From assembly GCA_023266195.1 (NCBI GenBank), contig JAHFRP010000008.1, positions 1 to 64,000 of the forward strand: a stretch of DNA of 64,000 nucleotides, in the 5' to 3' direction. Position numbers and translations under genes: made by a program. The DNA comes from Sulfuricella sp. Lineage in GTDB: Bacteria > Pseudomonadota > Gammaproteobacteria > Burkholderiales > Sulfuricellaceae. Of the stretch, positions 1-9,361 are shown piece by piece. A model generated the notes under the pieces. It did not search any database and had not been told where the DNA came from. It saw nothing but the letters and a program-made list of their open reading frames with translations. Position 1 is the first letter of the stretch; each line of letters starts with the position of its first letter.

Positions 1-111
1 TTCAAGCTCAAGATCTTCCAGCTCAACACCAAGGACACGCCGTCGTTCCTTTATCACACCATGCCAACGGCATCGCCACCAACTCGCCTGACTACCGTAG
101 GAAAACCGTGA
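1..111 (+). other. possible 3' end of an unidentified reading frame at the window edge
   Basis: Frame 1 is open from the window edge to a TGA at 109-111 and would encode about 36 residues. I do not recognise the peptide. It matters mainly because the HEPN-like frame on the other strand stops resembling its family at about position 118, so positions 1-117 look like foreign sequence joined to that gene. It could equally be non-coding. Confidence 0.2.
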
Positions 112-117
112 AGAGCC

Positions 118-231
118 AAAGAAAGCGAGAGCCTGGCGGATGTGGGGAATGGCCGCCAGCGCCCGAAAGGCGGCCAAGTCGTCGCCGGCCAAGCTCAGGA
201 AGCGCCGTGCCTCGTCAAGCGAGGTTGTCAT
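118..231 (-). pseudogene. truncated HEPN-domain gene (partner of the MNT gene)
   Basis: An ATG at 231 overlaps the 3' end of the MNT gene by 17 bp, the usual arrangement of MNT/HEPN pairs. The first ~37 residues (MTTSLDEARRFLSLAGDDLA and on to IRQALAF) read like the N-terminal helix of small HEPN proteins. At the point where the family normally continues with a helix rich in Gln/Ala/Glu/Lys, the frame changes into an unrelated Ser/Arg/Trp-rich stretch that stays open to the window edge. I infer that the HEPN gene was cut after about a third of its length by a rearrangement near 117/118. The catalytic Rx4-6H motif cannot be present in the part seen here. Confidence 0.5.
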
Positions 232-538
232 GCAGCACCTGGCCTTCTTTGATCGCCCAGTACGGCAGGGTGCCGGGCACTTGGCCGCGCTGCAGGGCTT
301 CTTCTTCCGAGTAGACCAATACGTCCACGCCGGCGCCGATGCCGCCGATGGCGCGCCGCAGGCGCAGATATTCCGCCGCTTTGTCCGGCAGTTCCTTTTC
401 GATGACCATCAGGTCCAGGTCGGAATCTTCGGTCGCCGTGCCACGCGCGTAGGAGCCGAACAGGATCACGCGGGCGGGCGAACTGGCGGCGGCGACCAGT
501 CGGGCGGTGGCGGCGCGTATGGTTTCCATGTCGATCAT
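215..538 (-). CDS. MNT-type nucleotidyltransferase (minimal nucleotidyltransferase, MNT/HEPN module)
   Basis: This 107-residue protein has the polymerase-beta-fold signature: GSYARG near residues 28-33 followed by SDLDL at 39-43, which supplies the first two metal-binding acidic residues. Known MNT/HEPN modules act as toxin-antitoxin pairs in which the MNT enzyme transfers AMP to the HEPN ribonuclease and silences it. The start is the first ATG, preceded by a GGGGA stretch at about ten bases. The stop overlaps the start of the HEPN partner, which appears broken here, so this antitoxin-like enzyme is probably orphaned. It lies downstream of ettA on the same strand with a 32-bp gap. Confidence 0.75.
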   Translation of the reverse strand: MIDMETIRAATARLVAAASSPARVILFGSYARGTATEDSDLDLMVIEKELPDKAAEYLRLRRAIGGIGAGVDVLVYSEEEALQRGQVPGTLPYWAIKEGQVLHDNLA

Positions 539-570
539 AAGAATCCCCGATGGGTGGCGTAGCCTTCAGT

Positions 571-2235
<1,665 letters not shown>

Positions 2236-2395
2236 GGCTATATTCGGCGAATGAAAACAATCAGCTTAACCCAAGGCGGCTGGTTTGGGGAGATGGGTTT
2301 ATGCCGACGGACAAGATACAATTTCAACGCCACGCACATACGGCGTGGGTTCGATGCAGCGGCAACCAACGATCACTTACCGCAGGAGAGTTGCA

Positions 2396-2818
2396 ATGAA
2401 AATCACCAAGAAGAAATTGCTGGCGGAACTCAACAAGGACCTGGAATGGGAATACGCGGCGGCCGTCCAGTACGTGCAGCACGCCGCGGCCATCAGCGGC
2501 GCGCAGTTCGATTCCATCCAGAAGGAGCTGCTGATCCATGCCCAGGAGGAAATGCAGCATGCCGTCATGCTGTCCGAACAGATCGATTTTCTCGGCGGCG
2601 TGCCTACCGTGGACGTGGAAAAGCGCGAAATTTCGGCGGACAGCCTGGAGATGCTCAAGCAGGATCTGTGGGGCGAGCAGAACGCCATCGACCGCTACAA
2701 GGAGCGCATCGGCCAGGCCGAAGCGCTCAAGGAATACGGCCTGCGGCGGGTGCTGGAAGACATCCTGATCCAGGAAGAAGAGCACAAGCGCGATATCGCC
2801 AACGCGCTGACGAAGTAG
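2396..2818 (+). CDS. ferritin-like diiron protein (bacterioferritin-type four-helix bundle)
   Basis: This 140-residue protein has helix-borne carboxylates placed as in the ferritin-like superfamily: LEWEYAAAVQY near residue 16, AQEEMQHAV (ExxH) near 48, a Glu near 90 and QEEEHKRD (ExxH) near 128. These ligands imply a di-metal site for iron oxidation or storage. It lacks the heme-binding Met and the usual ~155-residue length of classical Bfr, so I do not assign a symbol. The ATG at 2396 is chosen because AGGAGAG lies eight bases upstream; longer upstream frames have no such site. The gene stands alone, divergent from ettA. Confidence 0.8.
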   Translation: MKITKKKLLAELNKDLEWEYAAAVQYVQHAAAISGAQFDSIQKELLIHAQEEMQHAVMLSEQIDFLGGVPTVDVEKREISADSLEMLKQDLWGEQNAIDRYKERIGQAEALKEYGLRRVLEDILIQEEEHKRDIANALTK

Positions 2819-2917
2819 GGGCTCCTCCCTCCGGATGGGGCCGGGGTGAAAAAGTACCCCTCACCCTAACCATCAAGTGGGAGGGGGGGCAGGGGAGGCA
2901 TGGAAAATTTACCAGGT

Positions 2918-2979
2918 GTAGGGCGGGCAAAGCCCGCCCTACGTCGTGAAAAATACCGGATTCCCGCTTGCGCGGGAAT
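2918..2979. repeat. two palindromic REP-like elements after the ferritin-like gene
   Basis: Positions 2918-2942 form a perfect 11-bp stem with a 3-base loop (arms GTAGGGCGGGC and its complement). Positions 2960-2979 form an 8-bp stem ATTCCCGC/GCGGGAAT with a 4-base loop. No T-run follows either hairpin, so these look like dispersed REP sequences rather than intrinsic terminators. Confidence 0.7.
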
Positions 2980-2999
2980 GACGTTTAATCGGCGCTTCC

Positions 3000-3205
3000 C
3001 TAGGAGCCTGTCGGACTTAAGGAAATCGGCTGCAAATCCGCCTGGCCGGTCCGTATTTCGCCGCTTTCTTGGTCAATAGAATGACTATTGACCGGCAAAA
3101 CCGGCAAAATCTGTCCTCGCCCAGCCGAATTTTGCGAGCATCCGCTTCGCGGCTTGCCTGCTTGACCCTCTGCGCTTCGATTCTTCAAGTCCGACAGGCT
3201 CCTAG
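3000..3205. mobile_element. MITE copy 1 (206 bp, terminal inverted repeats, CTAG ends)
   Basis: The element begins CTAGGAGCCTGTCGGACTT and ends with its exact reverse complement. It matches the element at 5449-5655 along its whole length with only a handful of differences. Both ends sit in the palindrome CTAG, which is either a 4-bp target duplication or part of the terminal repeat. Inside is a perfect GGTCAATAG/CTATTGACC stem with a 5-base loop. It has no transposase, so it would need one supplied in trans. Its right end contains the TAG stop codon of dusC. Confidence 0.85.
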
Positions 3206-4131
3206 CGGCCTTCCAGCATCTTCTCCACCGCATCCGGGTCGCGTTCGACGCGTAGCGCCCGGTGCAGGGTCTCCGCTTCCGGGTAGGCGCTGCCCAGCAT
3301 GCCCAGCCATTGCTTGAGCCGCCCCGGCGCGTGGCGCAGATCCATCCGGGCGCGCAGCAGCGCATAGAAATCCACCACCCAGGGCAGCAGCTCGGGCCAG
3401 GTCATCGCCGTTGCCCCGGTTTTGATGCGCCGCGCCAGGTCCGGCCGGGTGATGGCGCCGCGTCCGGTCATCACGTCGGCGCAGCCGCTGACTCGGCGGA
3501 TTCGTTCCCAGTCCTGCGGCGTCCATACGTCGCCGTTCGCCACCAGCGGCAGTTTCACTTCCTCGCGGATGCGGGCGAGCCACTCCCAGCGCGCGGGCGG
3601 ACGGTAGCGGTCCGCACCGGTGCGGGCGTGGACGGTGAGTTCGCTGGCGCCGCCCGCTTCGACGGCGCGGGCGCAATCCAGCGTAAGTTCGGTATTCTCC
3701 AGGCCCAGGCGCATCTTGGCGGTGACGGGGACGCTTTGGGGTACGGCGCGGCGCACGGCGGCGACGATGGCGTGGATGCGCTCCGGCTCGACCAGCAAGG
3801 CCGCGCCGCCGCCGTGGCGGTTGACCATTGGTGCAGGGCAGCCGAAGTTGAGGTCGATGCCCGGCGCGCCGAGGCCGGCGATATGGGCGGCGTTCTCGGC
3901 CAAGCAGACCGGGTCGCTGCCGAGCAACTGCACCCGCACCGGCACCCCGGCCCGGGTGCGTCCGCCGTTGGCCAGTTCCGGCACGGTACGCAGGACGAAT
4001 TTTTCGGTGAGCAAATGATGGGTGACGCGCAGGAATTCGGCGACGCACAGGTCGAAGCCGCCCAGCCGCGTCAGCAGGTCGCGCATGGATTCGTCGGCAA
4101 GGCCTTCCATCGGGGCGAGGATCAGGCGCAT
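3202..4131 (-). CDS. dusC: tRNA-dihydrouridine synthase (DusC type)
   Basis: This 309-residue flavoenzyme reduces a uridine in tRNA to dihydrouridine (position 16 in the DusC subgroup). Visible features are the N-terminal LILAPMEGLADE strand of the FMN-binding TIM barrel, the catalytic-loop Cys in NFGCPAPMVNRHGGGAALL, the AKMRLGL strand and the phosphate-binding stretch VMTGRGAI. The CVAEFLRVT segment after the first helix favours DusC over DusA or DusB. I start at the ATG at 4131, because residues further upstream do not resemble the family. The TAG stop falls in the CTAG end of the adjacent MITE. Confidence 0.9.
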   Translation of the reverse strand: MRLILAPMEGLADESMRDLLTRLGGFDLCVAEFLRVTHHLLTEKFVLRTVPELANGGRTRAGVPVRVQLLGSDPVCLAENAAHIAGLGAPGIDLNFGCPAPMVNRHGGGAALLVEPERIHAIVAAVRRAVPQSVPVTAKMRLGLENTELTLDCARAVEAGGASELTVHARTGADRYRPPARWEWLARIREEVKLPLVANGDVWTPQDWERIRRVSGCADVMTGRGAITRPDLARRIKTGATAMTWPELLPWVVDFYALLRARMDLRHAPGRLKQWLGMLGSAYPEAETLHRALRVERDPDAVEKMLEGR

Positions 4132-4341
4132 GGCCGATCCCGATGCCGGGGAAGAAACTGGGGGAGATGCCTCTGGAAATCCGCCGTTGCACGGTTCATG
4201 ATGGAGGCTTGGCGCCAAGGCGTTGCGTTGGTGAATGAAGATGGGCGCCAGTTTAACCCGACGGCACGCCTTGTTGGAATGGCCGGATGCGGGAGCCGTT
4301 CGTGGGTGCGGCTCCGGCTGACCCGTTGACGCTGGCCGTCC

Positions 4342-4692
4342 TCAATCCCGCATCGGGTACGGCGCTTCCTCATAGGGCGAAAGCCCGAGCGCCATGGCCC
4401 ATGTTGCCACTACCCATTCGGCCTGGCTGGCGCTGATGCCGGCTATGCGGCGCTGAAAGTAGTCACGCAGGCGCTGGACGACGATGAATAGTTGCGATTT
4501 GGCGCTCAACCTGAGCAGTTCGGGCGGCACTTCGAGCCGGACCGATTCACCGAGAAGATCAAGCAGAACCGGGTGGTCTATTTCGTGGGCGAGCAGGGCG
4601 GCTTTAAACCGCTCGGGGCAATAATAAACCGTGCTTCCGTGCTTGTGGACGATTTTTATCAGGGTTTTTCTGAGCAAGATGCTGTTGGGCAT
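4342..4692 (-). CDS. conserved small protein of unknown function
   Basis: This 116-residue protein starts MPNSILLRKTLIKIVHKHGS and has no signal peptide or membrane segment. The C-terminal half (QRLRDYFQRRIAGISASQAE followed by WVVATWAMALGL) resembles a short helical module seen at the ends of assorted bacterial proteins, in which a Trp-containing helix precedes an ALGL turn. I cannot assign a function. It lies 29 bp downstream of the winged-helix gene on the same strand, so the two are probably co-transcribed, and both sit between the two MITE copies. The start is the ATG at 4692; the extended frame upstream overlaps the neighbouring gene and is Arg-rich. Confidence 0.6.
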   Translation of the reverse strand: MPNSILLRKTLIKIVHKHGSTVYYCPERFKAALLAHEIDHPVLLDLLGESVRLEVPPELLRLSAKSQLFIVVQRLRDYFQRRIAGISASQAEWVVATWAMALGLSPYEEAPYPMRD

Positions 4693-4721
4693 GGCGCGCC
4701 GGTCGGGCTGTGAACTTTGGC

Positions 4722-5324
4722 TTAAGAGTCGGCTTCGGCGAGTTGCCAGAACTCGCAGTGCTCGTGCTGAGACGGCGGCGTGAGCGTTTGCAGGATATTT
4801 ACCCCGCGGTCGGCCCGCTGGCGGCAAATTCCCTCGTTGTCCTCGACTATGTTGAACACGCCTGATCGCAGTTCCCTTGCGCCCCCCCAAAAGGAACAGG
4901 TTCCGCAGGCGCGAATATCCGGCCCCATCGTGATGAGGAACATTTCGGGTAGGTATTCCGGGGCCGATGCCGTAGACGTCGGCTGCCCCGGATTGCCGGC
5001 GATCTGCTTGAGCAGTTTCAGGTATCTGGAAAACAGGCGGTTGCCGAGCGAGGTGATCTTCAGTTCCAGCATGCGCCCGTCGCTCGGGTTGCTGTCTTTC
5101 CGTATGACGCCGAGAGTGATCAACCGATTGAGCCGCCGCTGGACGGTGGCGGAGGAAGAAAGGCCAAGCAGAAGCAAACGCTTTAGGGTCAGCGGCGCGC
5201 CGGCTTCCTGATGGAAGCCGATGGTAATCGCGATGTTGTAATCCACCAGGGTCTGGAGCATCGGCAGGTGCTTCGTTTGCAAGGAACAGACCCGGTGCAG
5301 GATAGAGTACATGTTATTTTTCAT
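4722..5324 (-). CDS. winged-helix protein with a C-terminal four-cysteine module
   Basis: This is a 200-residue protein. Residues 20-105 look like a MarR-type winged helix: LTLKRLLLLGLSSSATVQRR is the recognition region, followed by LGVIRKDSNPSDGRMLELKI as the wing. After a Pro/Ser linker, residues 138-192 carry Cys140-x2-Cys143, Cys167 and Cys190, the last in HEHCEFW, with CGTCSFW as the first knuckle. This spacing would suit a zinc or iron-sulfur site, so a metal- or redox-responsive regulator is possible. That is inference. It heads a two-gene unit with the 116-residue protein, and a small palindrome lies 49 bp upstream of its start. Confidence 0.65.
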   Translation of the reverse strand: MKNNMYSILHRVCSLQTKHLPMLQTLVDYNIAITIGFHQEAGAPLTLKRLLLLGLSSSATVQRRLNRLITLGVIRKDSNPSDGRMLELKITSLGNRLFSRYLKLLKQIAGNPGQPTSTASAPEYLPEMFLITMGPDIRACGTCSFWGGARELRSGVFNIVEDNEGICRQRADRGVNILQTLTPPSQHEHCEFWQLAEADS

Positions 5325-5372
5325 ACATGATCGACTTTACCCGAAGACGGCCACCGCTTAACAGCAATCTAT

Positions 5373-5385
5373 AATCAAATTGATT
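5373..5385. promoter_or_regulatory. palindrome upstream of the winged-helix gene, possible operator
   Basis: AATCAA-A-TTGATT is a 6+1+6 palindrome 49 bp before the start codon of the winged-helix gene. It overlaps an AT-rich stretch that could hold the minus-strand promoter. Autoregulation by the winged-helix protein is a guess from position only. Confidence 0.3.
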
Positions 5386-5448
5386 AAGATATGCGCATGC
5401 GAACAATGGATCGTTGATGAGCATTTTTCGGCGAGAAGGGTAATTATC

Positions 5449-5655
5449 CTAGGAGTCTGTCGGACTTGAAGGAAATCGGCTGCAAATCCGCCTGGCCGGT
5501 CCATATTTCGCCGCTTTTTTGGTCAATAGAACAACTATTGACCGGCAAAACCGGCAAAATCTGTCCTCGCCCAGCCGAATTTTGCGAGCATCCGCTTCGC
5601 GGCTTGCCTGCTTGACCCTCTGCGCTTCGATTCTTCAAGTCCGACAGGCTCCTAG
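5449..5655. mobile_element. MITE copy 2 (207 bp)
   Basis: This is the same element as at 3000-3205, in the same orientation, with a few substitutions and one extra base near the left end. It has CTAG at both ends and terminal repeats of about 19 bp, with one mismatch in the left arm (GAGTCTG instead of GAGCCTG). The internal GGTCAATAG stem is kept while its loop differs (AACAA instead of AATGA). Confidence 0.85.
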
Positions 5656-6015
5656 CCCTGCATACGATCTTTCACGAGCTTCAGCTCGTAGAAAGTCGGA
5701 GTCCTTTAGGGTACCCGCGAAACCGCACACTCCAGCCCGTCCAACTGAGGTTTCTTAGGATTATTGATTCGGCCATTAATTGAATATCGTCATTCCAGAC
5801 CCGACCCGGAATCCAGCGGCCTTGTCGATACTGGATTCACGCTTGCGTGGGACTGGCGGAGCTTCAATATTTAGTGGCCGTTCCCATGTTCAGGAAGGAT
5901 GCCGATTTTGCGGTTTCGTTCGTCGCGACGTACCGGAGGGCGGGTAGCTTTCCGATCAAATCCTGCTTTTTGCCTGATTGAAGCTTATTCGGCGTGTGCC
6001 TGAATATGGCCGCTT
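5656..6015. other. 360-bp gap without a convincing gene
   Basis: No reading frame here has family resemblance. It contains a short stem ACGAGCT/AGCTCGT near 5678-5693 and a degenerate dispersed repeat at about 5789-5850 (CGTCATTCC, then ACCCGGAATCCAG, then ACGCTTGCGTGGGA). It separates MITE copy 2 from the 3' end of recQ. Confidence 0.5.
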
Positions 6016-7860
6016 TTAGTCAGCGCCTTCTTTCGCCTCATACGCTTTCAGCATGTCCAGAAATGCCTCTCCGTACCGCGCCAGCTTGGCCTGGCCGACG
6101 CCGCTGATGCGGCCCAGCTCGGCCAGGGTTCCCGGCTTGGCGTTCAGGATTTCCAGCAAGGTGCTGTCGTGGAAGATCACGTAGGGCGGCACGCCCTGTT
6201 CGCGGGCGAGTTCCATGCGCTTGGCCTTGAGCGCGGTCCACAGCGGGTCGTCGTTGGCGCCGGCGAAGGCTTCGCGCGCGCGGGCGCCGCGCTCGGCACG
6301 GCTCACTTTGCGCCTGGCCGGCTCGGCATCGCGCCGCAGCCATACTTCCTGCTCGCCGCGCAGTACCGGGCGGGCGGCTTCGGTCAGGCGCAGGCCGCCG
6401 TAGGCTTCCATGTCCACTTCGAGCAGGCCGGCGGCGACGAGCTGGCGGTAGACGCTGCTCCACTGCGCCTGGTTGAGAGTCTGGCCGATGCCGAAGGTGG
6501 TGAGCTGCTGGTGGCGGAATTTTTCGACCTGCGGCGTGGCCTTGCCGAGCAGCACGTCGATCAGGTGGCCGACGCCGAAGCGCTGGCCGGTACGGTAGAC
6601 GCAGGACAGCGCCATCTGCGCGGCCTGGGTGGCGTCCCAGGTATCGACCGGTTCGAGGCAGTTGTCGCACTGGGCGCAGCCGCCGGGGTGCTCTTCGCCG
6701 AAATAGCGCAAAATGGCCTGATGCCGGCAGGCGGTGGATTCGCAGAAGCCGAGCAGGGCGTCGAGCTTGCGCAATTCCAGCCGCTTGCGCTCCTCCGGGG
6801 CGTCGCCGGTGCTGAGCATCTGGCGCATCGACACCACGTCGGCCAGGCCGTAGGTCATCCAGGCGTCGGCGGGCAGCCCGTCGCGCCCGGCGCGGCCGGT
6901 TTCCTGATAGTAGCCTTCCATGCTCTTGGGCAGGTCGAGGTGGGCGACGAAGCGCACGTTGGGCTTGTCGATGCCCATGCCGAAGGCGACCGTGGCGACC
7001 ATGATGACGCCTTCCTCGCGCAGGAAGCGCTTCTGGTTGCCCGCCCGCACGGCGGCATCCAGCCCGGCGTGGTAGGGCAGCGCATCCCAGCCCTGTTCCT
7101 TGAGCCAGGCGGCGGTTTCCTCGACTTTTTTGCGCGACAGGCAATAGACGATGCCGGCGTCGTTGGCGTGCTCGGCTTCGAGGAAGGCCGCCAGCTGCTT
7201 GCGCGCGTTGGCTTTCTGCGTGACGCGGTAGCGGATGTTGGGGCGGTCGAAGCTGGAGACGAACTGGCGCGCGTCTTCGAGCTTGAGTCGTTCGACGATC
7301 TCGCGCCGGGTCGGCGCGTCCGCCGTGGCGGTGAGCGCGATGCGCGGCACCGCCGGAAAGCGCTCGTGCAGCACCGTCAGCTCGCGATATTCCGGGCGGA
7401 AATCGTGGCCCCACTGCGACACGCAATGCGCCTCGTCGATGGCGAACAGCGCCAGGCCCGGCCCGGCTTCGACCTGTTCCAGCGCGGACAGGAAATTCGG
7501 CATCAGCAGCCGCTCCGGCGCCACGTACAGCATGTCCAGCTCGCCGCGCACCAGACAGCCGAACACCTCGCGCGCGTCGTCGGCGGACAGGCTGGAATTG
7601 AGAAAGGCGGCCTTGACGCCGAGCTGGCGCAGGGCGTCCACCTGGTCCTGCATCAGCGCGATCAGCGGCGAGACCACGATGCCGGCGCCGGCGCGCAGCA
7701 GGGCGGGAATCTGGTAGCACAGCGATTTGCCGCCGCCGGTCGGCATCAGCACCAGCGCATCGCCTCCCGCCGCGACGTGCTCGACGACGGACTGCTGCTC
7801 GCCGCGGAAGGACGGATAGCCGAAGACATCGAGAAGAATGCGCTGGGCGGAAGAGGGCAT
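6016..7860 (-). CDS. recQ: ATP-dependent DNA helicase RecQ
   Basis: This 614-residue superfamily 2 helicase has motif [18 protein letters not shown], motif [19 protein letters not shown], motif [10 protein letters not shown] and motif [12 protein letters not shown]. The RQC zinc site follows, with Cys residues in STACRHQ and GGCAQCDNC. The C-terminal HRDC domain is about residues 535-610 ([20 protein letters not shown]). This is the complete RecQ architecture of full-length enterobacterial-type proteins. It unwinds DNA in recombination repair and fork restart. It is divergent from the ccm operon with a short shared control region. Confidence 0.96.
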   Translation of the reverse strand: MPSSAQRILLDVFGYPSFRGEQQSVVEHVAAGGDALVLMPTGGGKSLCYQIPALLRAGAGIVVSPLIALMQDQVDALRQLGVKAAFLNSSLSADDAREVFGCLVRGELDMLYVAPERLLMPNFLSALEQVEAGPGLALFAIDEAHCVSQWGHDFRPEYRELTVLHERFPAVPRIALTATADAPTRREIVERLKLEDARQFVSSFDRPNIRYRVTQKANARKQLAAFLEAEHANDAGIVYCLSRKKVEETAAWLKEQGWDALPYHAGLDAAVRAGNQKRFLREEGVIMVATVAFGMGIDKPNVRFVAHLDLPKSMEGYYQETGRAGRDGLPADAWMTYGLADVVSMRQMLSTGDAPEERKRLELRKLDALLGFCESTACRHQAILRYFGEEHPGGCAQCDNCLEPVDTWDATQAAQMALSCVYRTGQRFGVGHLIDVLLGKATPQVEKFRHQQLTTFGIGQTLNQAQWSSVYRQLVAAGLLEVDMEAYGGLRLTEAARPVLRGEQEVWLRRDAEPARRKVSRAERGARAREAFAGANDDPLWTALKAKRMELAREQGVPPYVIFHDSTLLEILNAKPGTLAELGRISGVGQAKLARYGEAFLDMLKAYEAKEGAD

Positions 7861-7872
7861 CGGAAAGGCTGA

Positions 7873-7902
7873 TGGATAAAGCGCCTAGTTTACCAGTACA
7901 AT
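7873..7902 (+). promoter_or_regulatory. candidate promoter of the ccm operon
   Basis: TACAAT at 7897-7902 is preceded, with an 18-bp spacer, by TGGATA at 7873-7878. Transcription from here would start near 7909, after the alternative upstream ATG (7872) and before the ATG at 7935 chosen for ccmA. Confidence 0.35.
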
Positions 7903-7934
7903 CTTCCCTCTCGAAAACCATCTTGGGCACTTTG

Positions 7935-8549
7935 ATGCTGGAAGGGAAAAGCCTCGCCTGCGTGCGGGGCGAGCGCACGCTGTTCAGTCGCCTGGATTTT
8001 GCCCTGGGCGAGGGCGAACTGCTGCTGGTCCAGGGCGCCAACGGCAGCGGCAAGACCAGCCTGCTGCGCATGGTGTGCGGGCTGCTGGCGCCGGAGTTCG
8101 GTGAAATCTCGTGGCACGGCGAGGCCATCGCTTCCTGCCGCGAGCGTTATCACGCCGACATGGTCTATTTCGGCCATGCCCCGGCCGTCAAGGAAGACCT
8201 CAGCGCTTTCGAAAACCTCGATCTGGCCTGCCGGCTCGCCGGGTTTCCGGCCGGGCGGGATGACGTGAAGGGCGCACTGGGCTACCTCGGCCTGGGCCAT
8301 TGCCTGGATCTGCCGGCCCGATCCCTCTCGCAGGGGCAGCGGCGCCGCGTCGCGCTGGCCCGTTTGCTGCTCACTCGGGCGCGGCTGTGGATACTCGACG
8401 AGCCGCTCACGGCGCTCGACCAGGCCGCCCTGCATCTGGTGCAATCCCTGCTCGGCGAACATTTGGCGAAGGGCGGCATGGTCATGCTGACTACGCATCA
8501 GCCGGTCGCCGTCGCGGGCGTCGTGCCCAAGACGCTGCAATTGTCATGA
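7935..8549 (+). CDS. ccmA: heme exporter ATP-binding protein CcmA
   Basis: This 204-residue ABC ATPase is the usual CcmA length. Walker A is GANGSGKTS, the signature is LSQGQRRRVALARLLL and Walker B is LWILDEPLTALD. With CcmB and CcmC it forms the complex that releases holo-CcmE during cytochrome c maturation. An in-frame ATG at 7872 would add 21 residues unlike the family, so the ATG at 7935 (MLEGKSLACVRGER) is preferred. It is the first gene of a nine-gene run that reads without interruption to ccmI. Confidence 0.93.
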   Translation: MLEGKSLACVRGERTLFSRLDFALGEGELLLVQGANGSGKTSLLRMVCGLLAPEFGEISWHGEAIASCRERYHADMVYFGHAPAVKEDLSAFENLDLACRLAGFPAGRDDVKGALGYLGLGHCLDLPARSLSQGQRRRVALARLLLTRARLWILDEPLTALDQAALHLVQSLLGEHLAKGGMVMLTTHQPVAVAGVVPKTLQLS

Positions 8550-8616
8550 ACATGCAGGTAAAACAATGCGATAGCCGCATCCATGACAAAAGCTTATATT
8601 TTTCGGGGCTAGGCGA

Positions 8617-9282
8617 TTGAATGCCATTTCTGCCCTGCTGCGGCGCGAATTGACGCTGGCCATGCGGCGGCGCGGCGACGCGCTCACCGCGCTGTTCTTT
8701 TTCGTCATCGTCGCCAGCCTGTTTCCGCTCGGCGTCGGCCCCGACCCCAAGCTGCTGCACCTGATGGGCGGGGGCGTGGTGTGGGTGGCGGCCCTCCTGG
8801 CGGCGATGCTTTCCCTCGGCCGGCTGTTCGCCGCCGATCACGCCGACGGCACGCTGGAACAGCTGATCCTGACGCCGACGTCGCCGGTGGTGTGGATCGC
8901 CGGCAAGATTCTGGCGCACTGGCTGGTGAGCGGGGTGCCGCTGATTTTGATGGCGCCGGTGTTGGGCATCCAGTTCGGCCTGTCCGGCGCGGAGCTGGCG
9001 GTGCTGATGTGGTCGCTCCTGCTCGGCACGCCGGCGTTGTCCCTGATCGGCGCGATCGGCGCGGCGCTGACGCTGGGGCTGCGCGGCGGCGGAGTGCTGG
9101 TGTCGCTGCTGGTGCTGCCGCTCTACGTCCCGGTGCTGATTTTCGGCGCCGGCGCGGTGGACGGCGCGATTTCCGGCTTGGGTAGCGAGGCGCACCTGTC
9201 CCTGCTGGGCGGTATCCTGATCCTGGCTTTCATGCTGACGCCGTGGGCGGTGGCGGCGGCGTTGCGGATTTCAATCGAATGA
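8617..9282 (+). CDS. ccmB: heme exporter permease CcmB
   Basis: This 221-residue integral membrane protein has about six hydrophobic segments and is the permease partner of CcmA. The motif LGRLFAADHADGTLEQL, followed by the helix containing GKILAHWLVSGVPL, is typical of CcmB. Translation appears to start at a TTG (8617) reading NAISALLRRELTLAMRRRGD; the nearby ATG at 8621 is in another frame. The gap to ccmA is 67 bp and holds nothing obvious. Confidence 0.92.
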   Translation: MNAISALLRRELTLAMRRRGDALTALFFFVIVASLFPLGVGPDPKLLHLMGGGVVWVAALLAAMLSLGRLFAADHADGTLEQLILTPTSPVVWIAGKILAHWLVSGVPLILMAPVLGIQFGLSGAELAVLMWSLLLGTPALSLIGAIGAALTLGLRGGGVLVSLLVLPLYVPVLIFGAGAVDGAISGLGSEAHLSLLGGILILAFMLTPWAVAAALRISIE

Positions 9283-9291
9283 GAGGAAATT

Positions 9292-9348
9292 GTAGGAGCG
9301 GCCTCCCGGCCGCGATACGCCGTTTCGCGGCCGGGAGGCCGCTCCTAC
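9292..9348. repeat. perfect 24-bp-arm palindrome (REP family) between ccmB and ccmC
   Basis: The arms begin GTAGGAGCGGCCTCCCGG and are exact reverse complements around a 9-base loop. A half copy of the same sequence occurs at 49907-49930 after the second MNT gene. It would form a very stable hairpin in the ccm transcript, but there is no T-tract, so it is not an intrinsic terminator. Confidence 0.85.
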
Positions 9349-9361
9349 GCCTGTGCGAATA

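Noticed and set aside
2821-2945. Rho-independent terminator after the ferritin-like gene
   Set aside because: The hairpin is good but lacks a following T-run on either strand and matches the dispersed REP type.
3000-5655. Composite transposon formed by the two MITE copies
   Set aside because: The elements encode no transposase, and the bracketed dusC is a core gene. Chance flanking is as likely; kept only as an observation.
7872-7934. Longer CcmA start at the ATG at 7872
   Set aside because: The extra 21 residues do not resemble CcmA, and a plausible -10 box (TACAAT, 7897) lies inside this segment.
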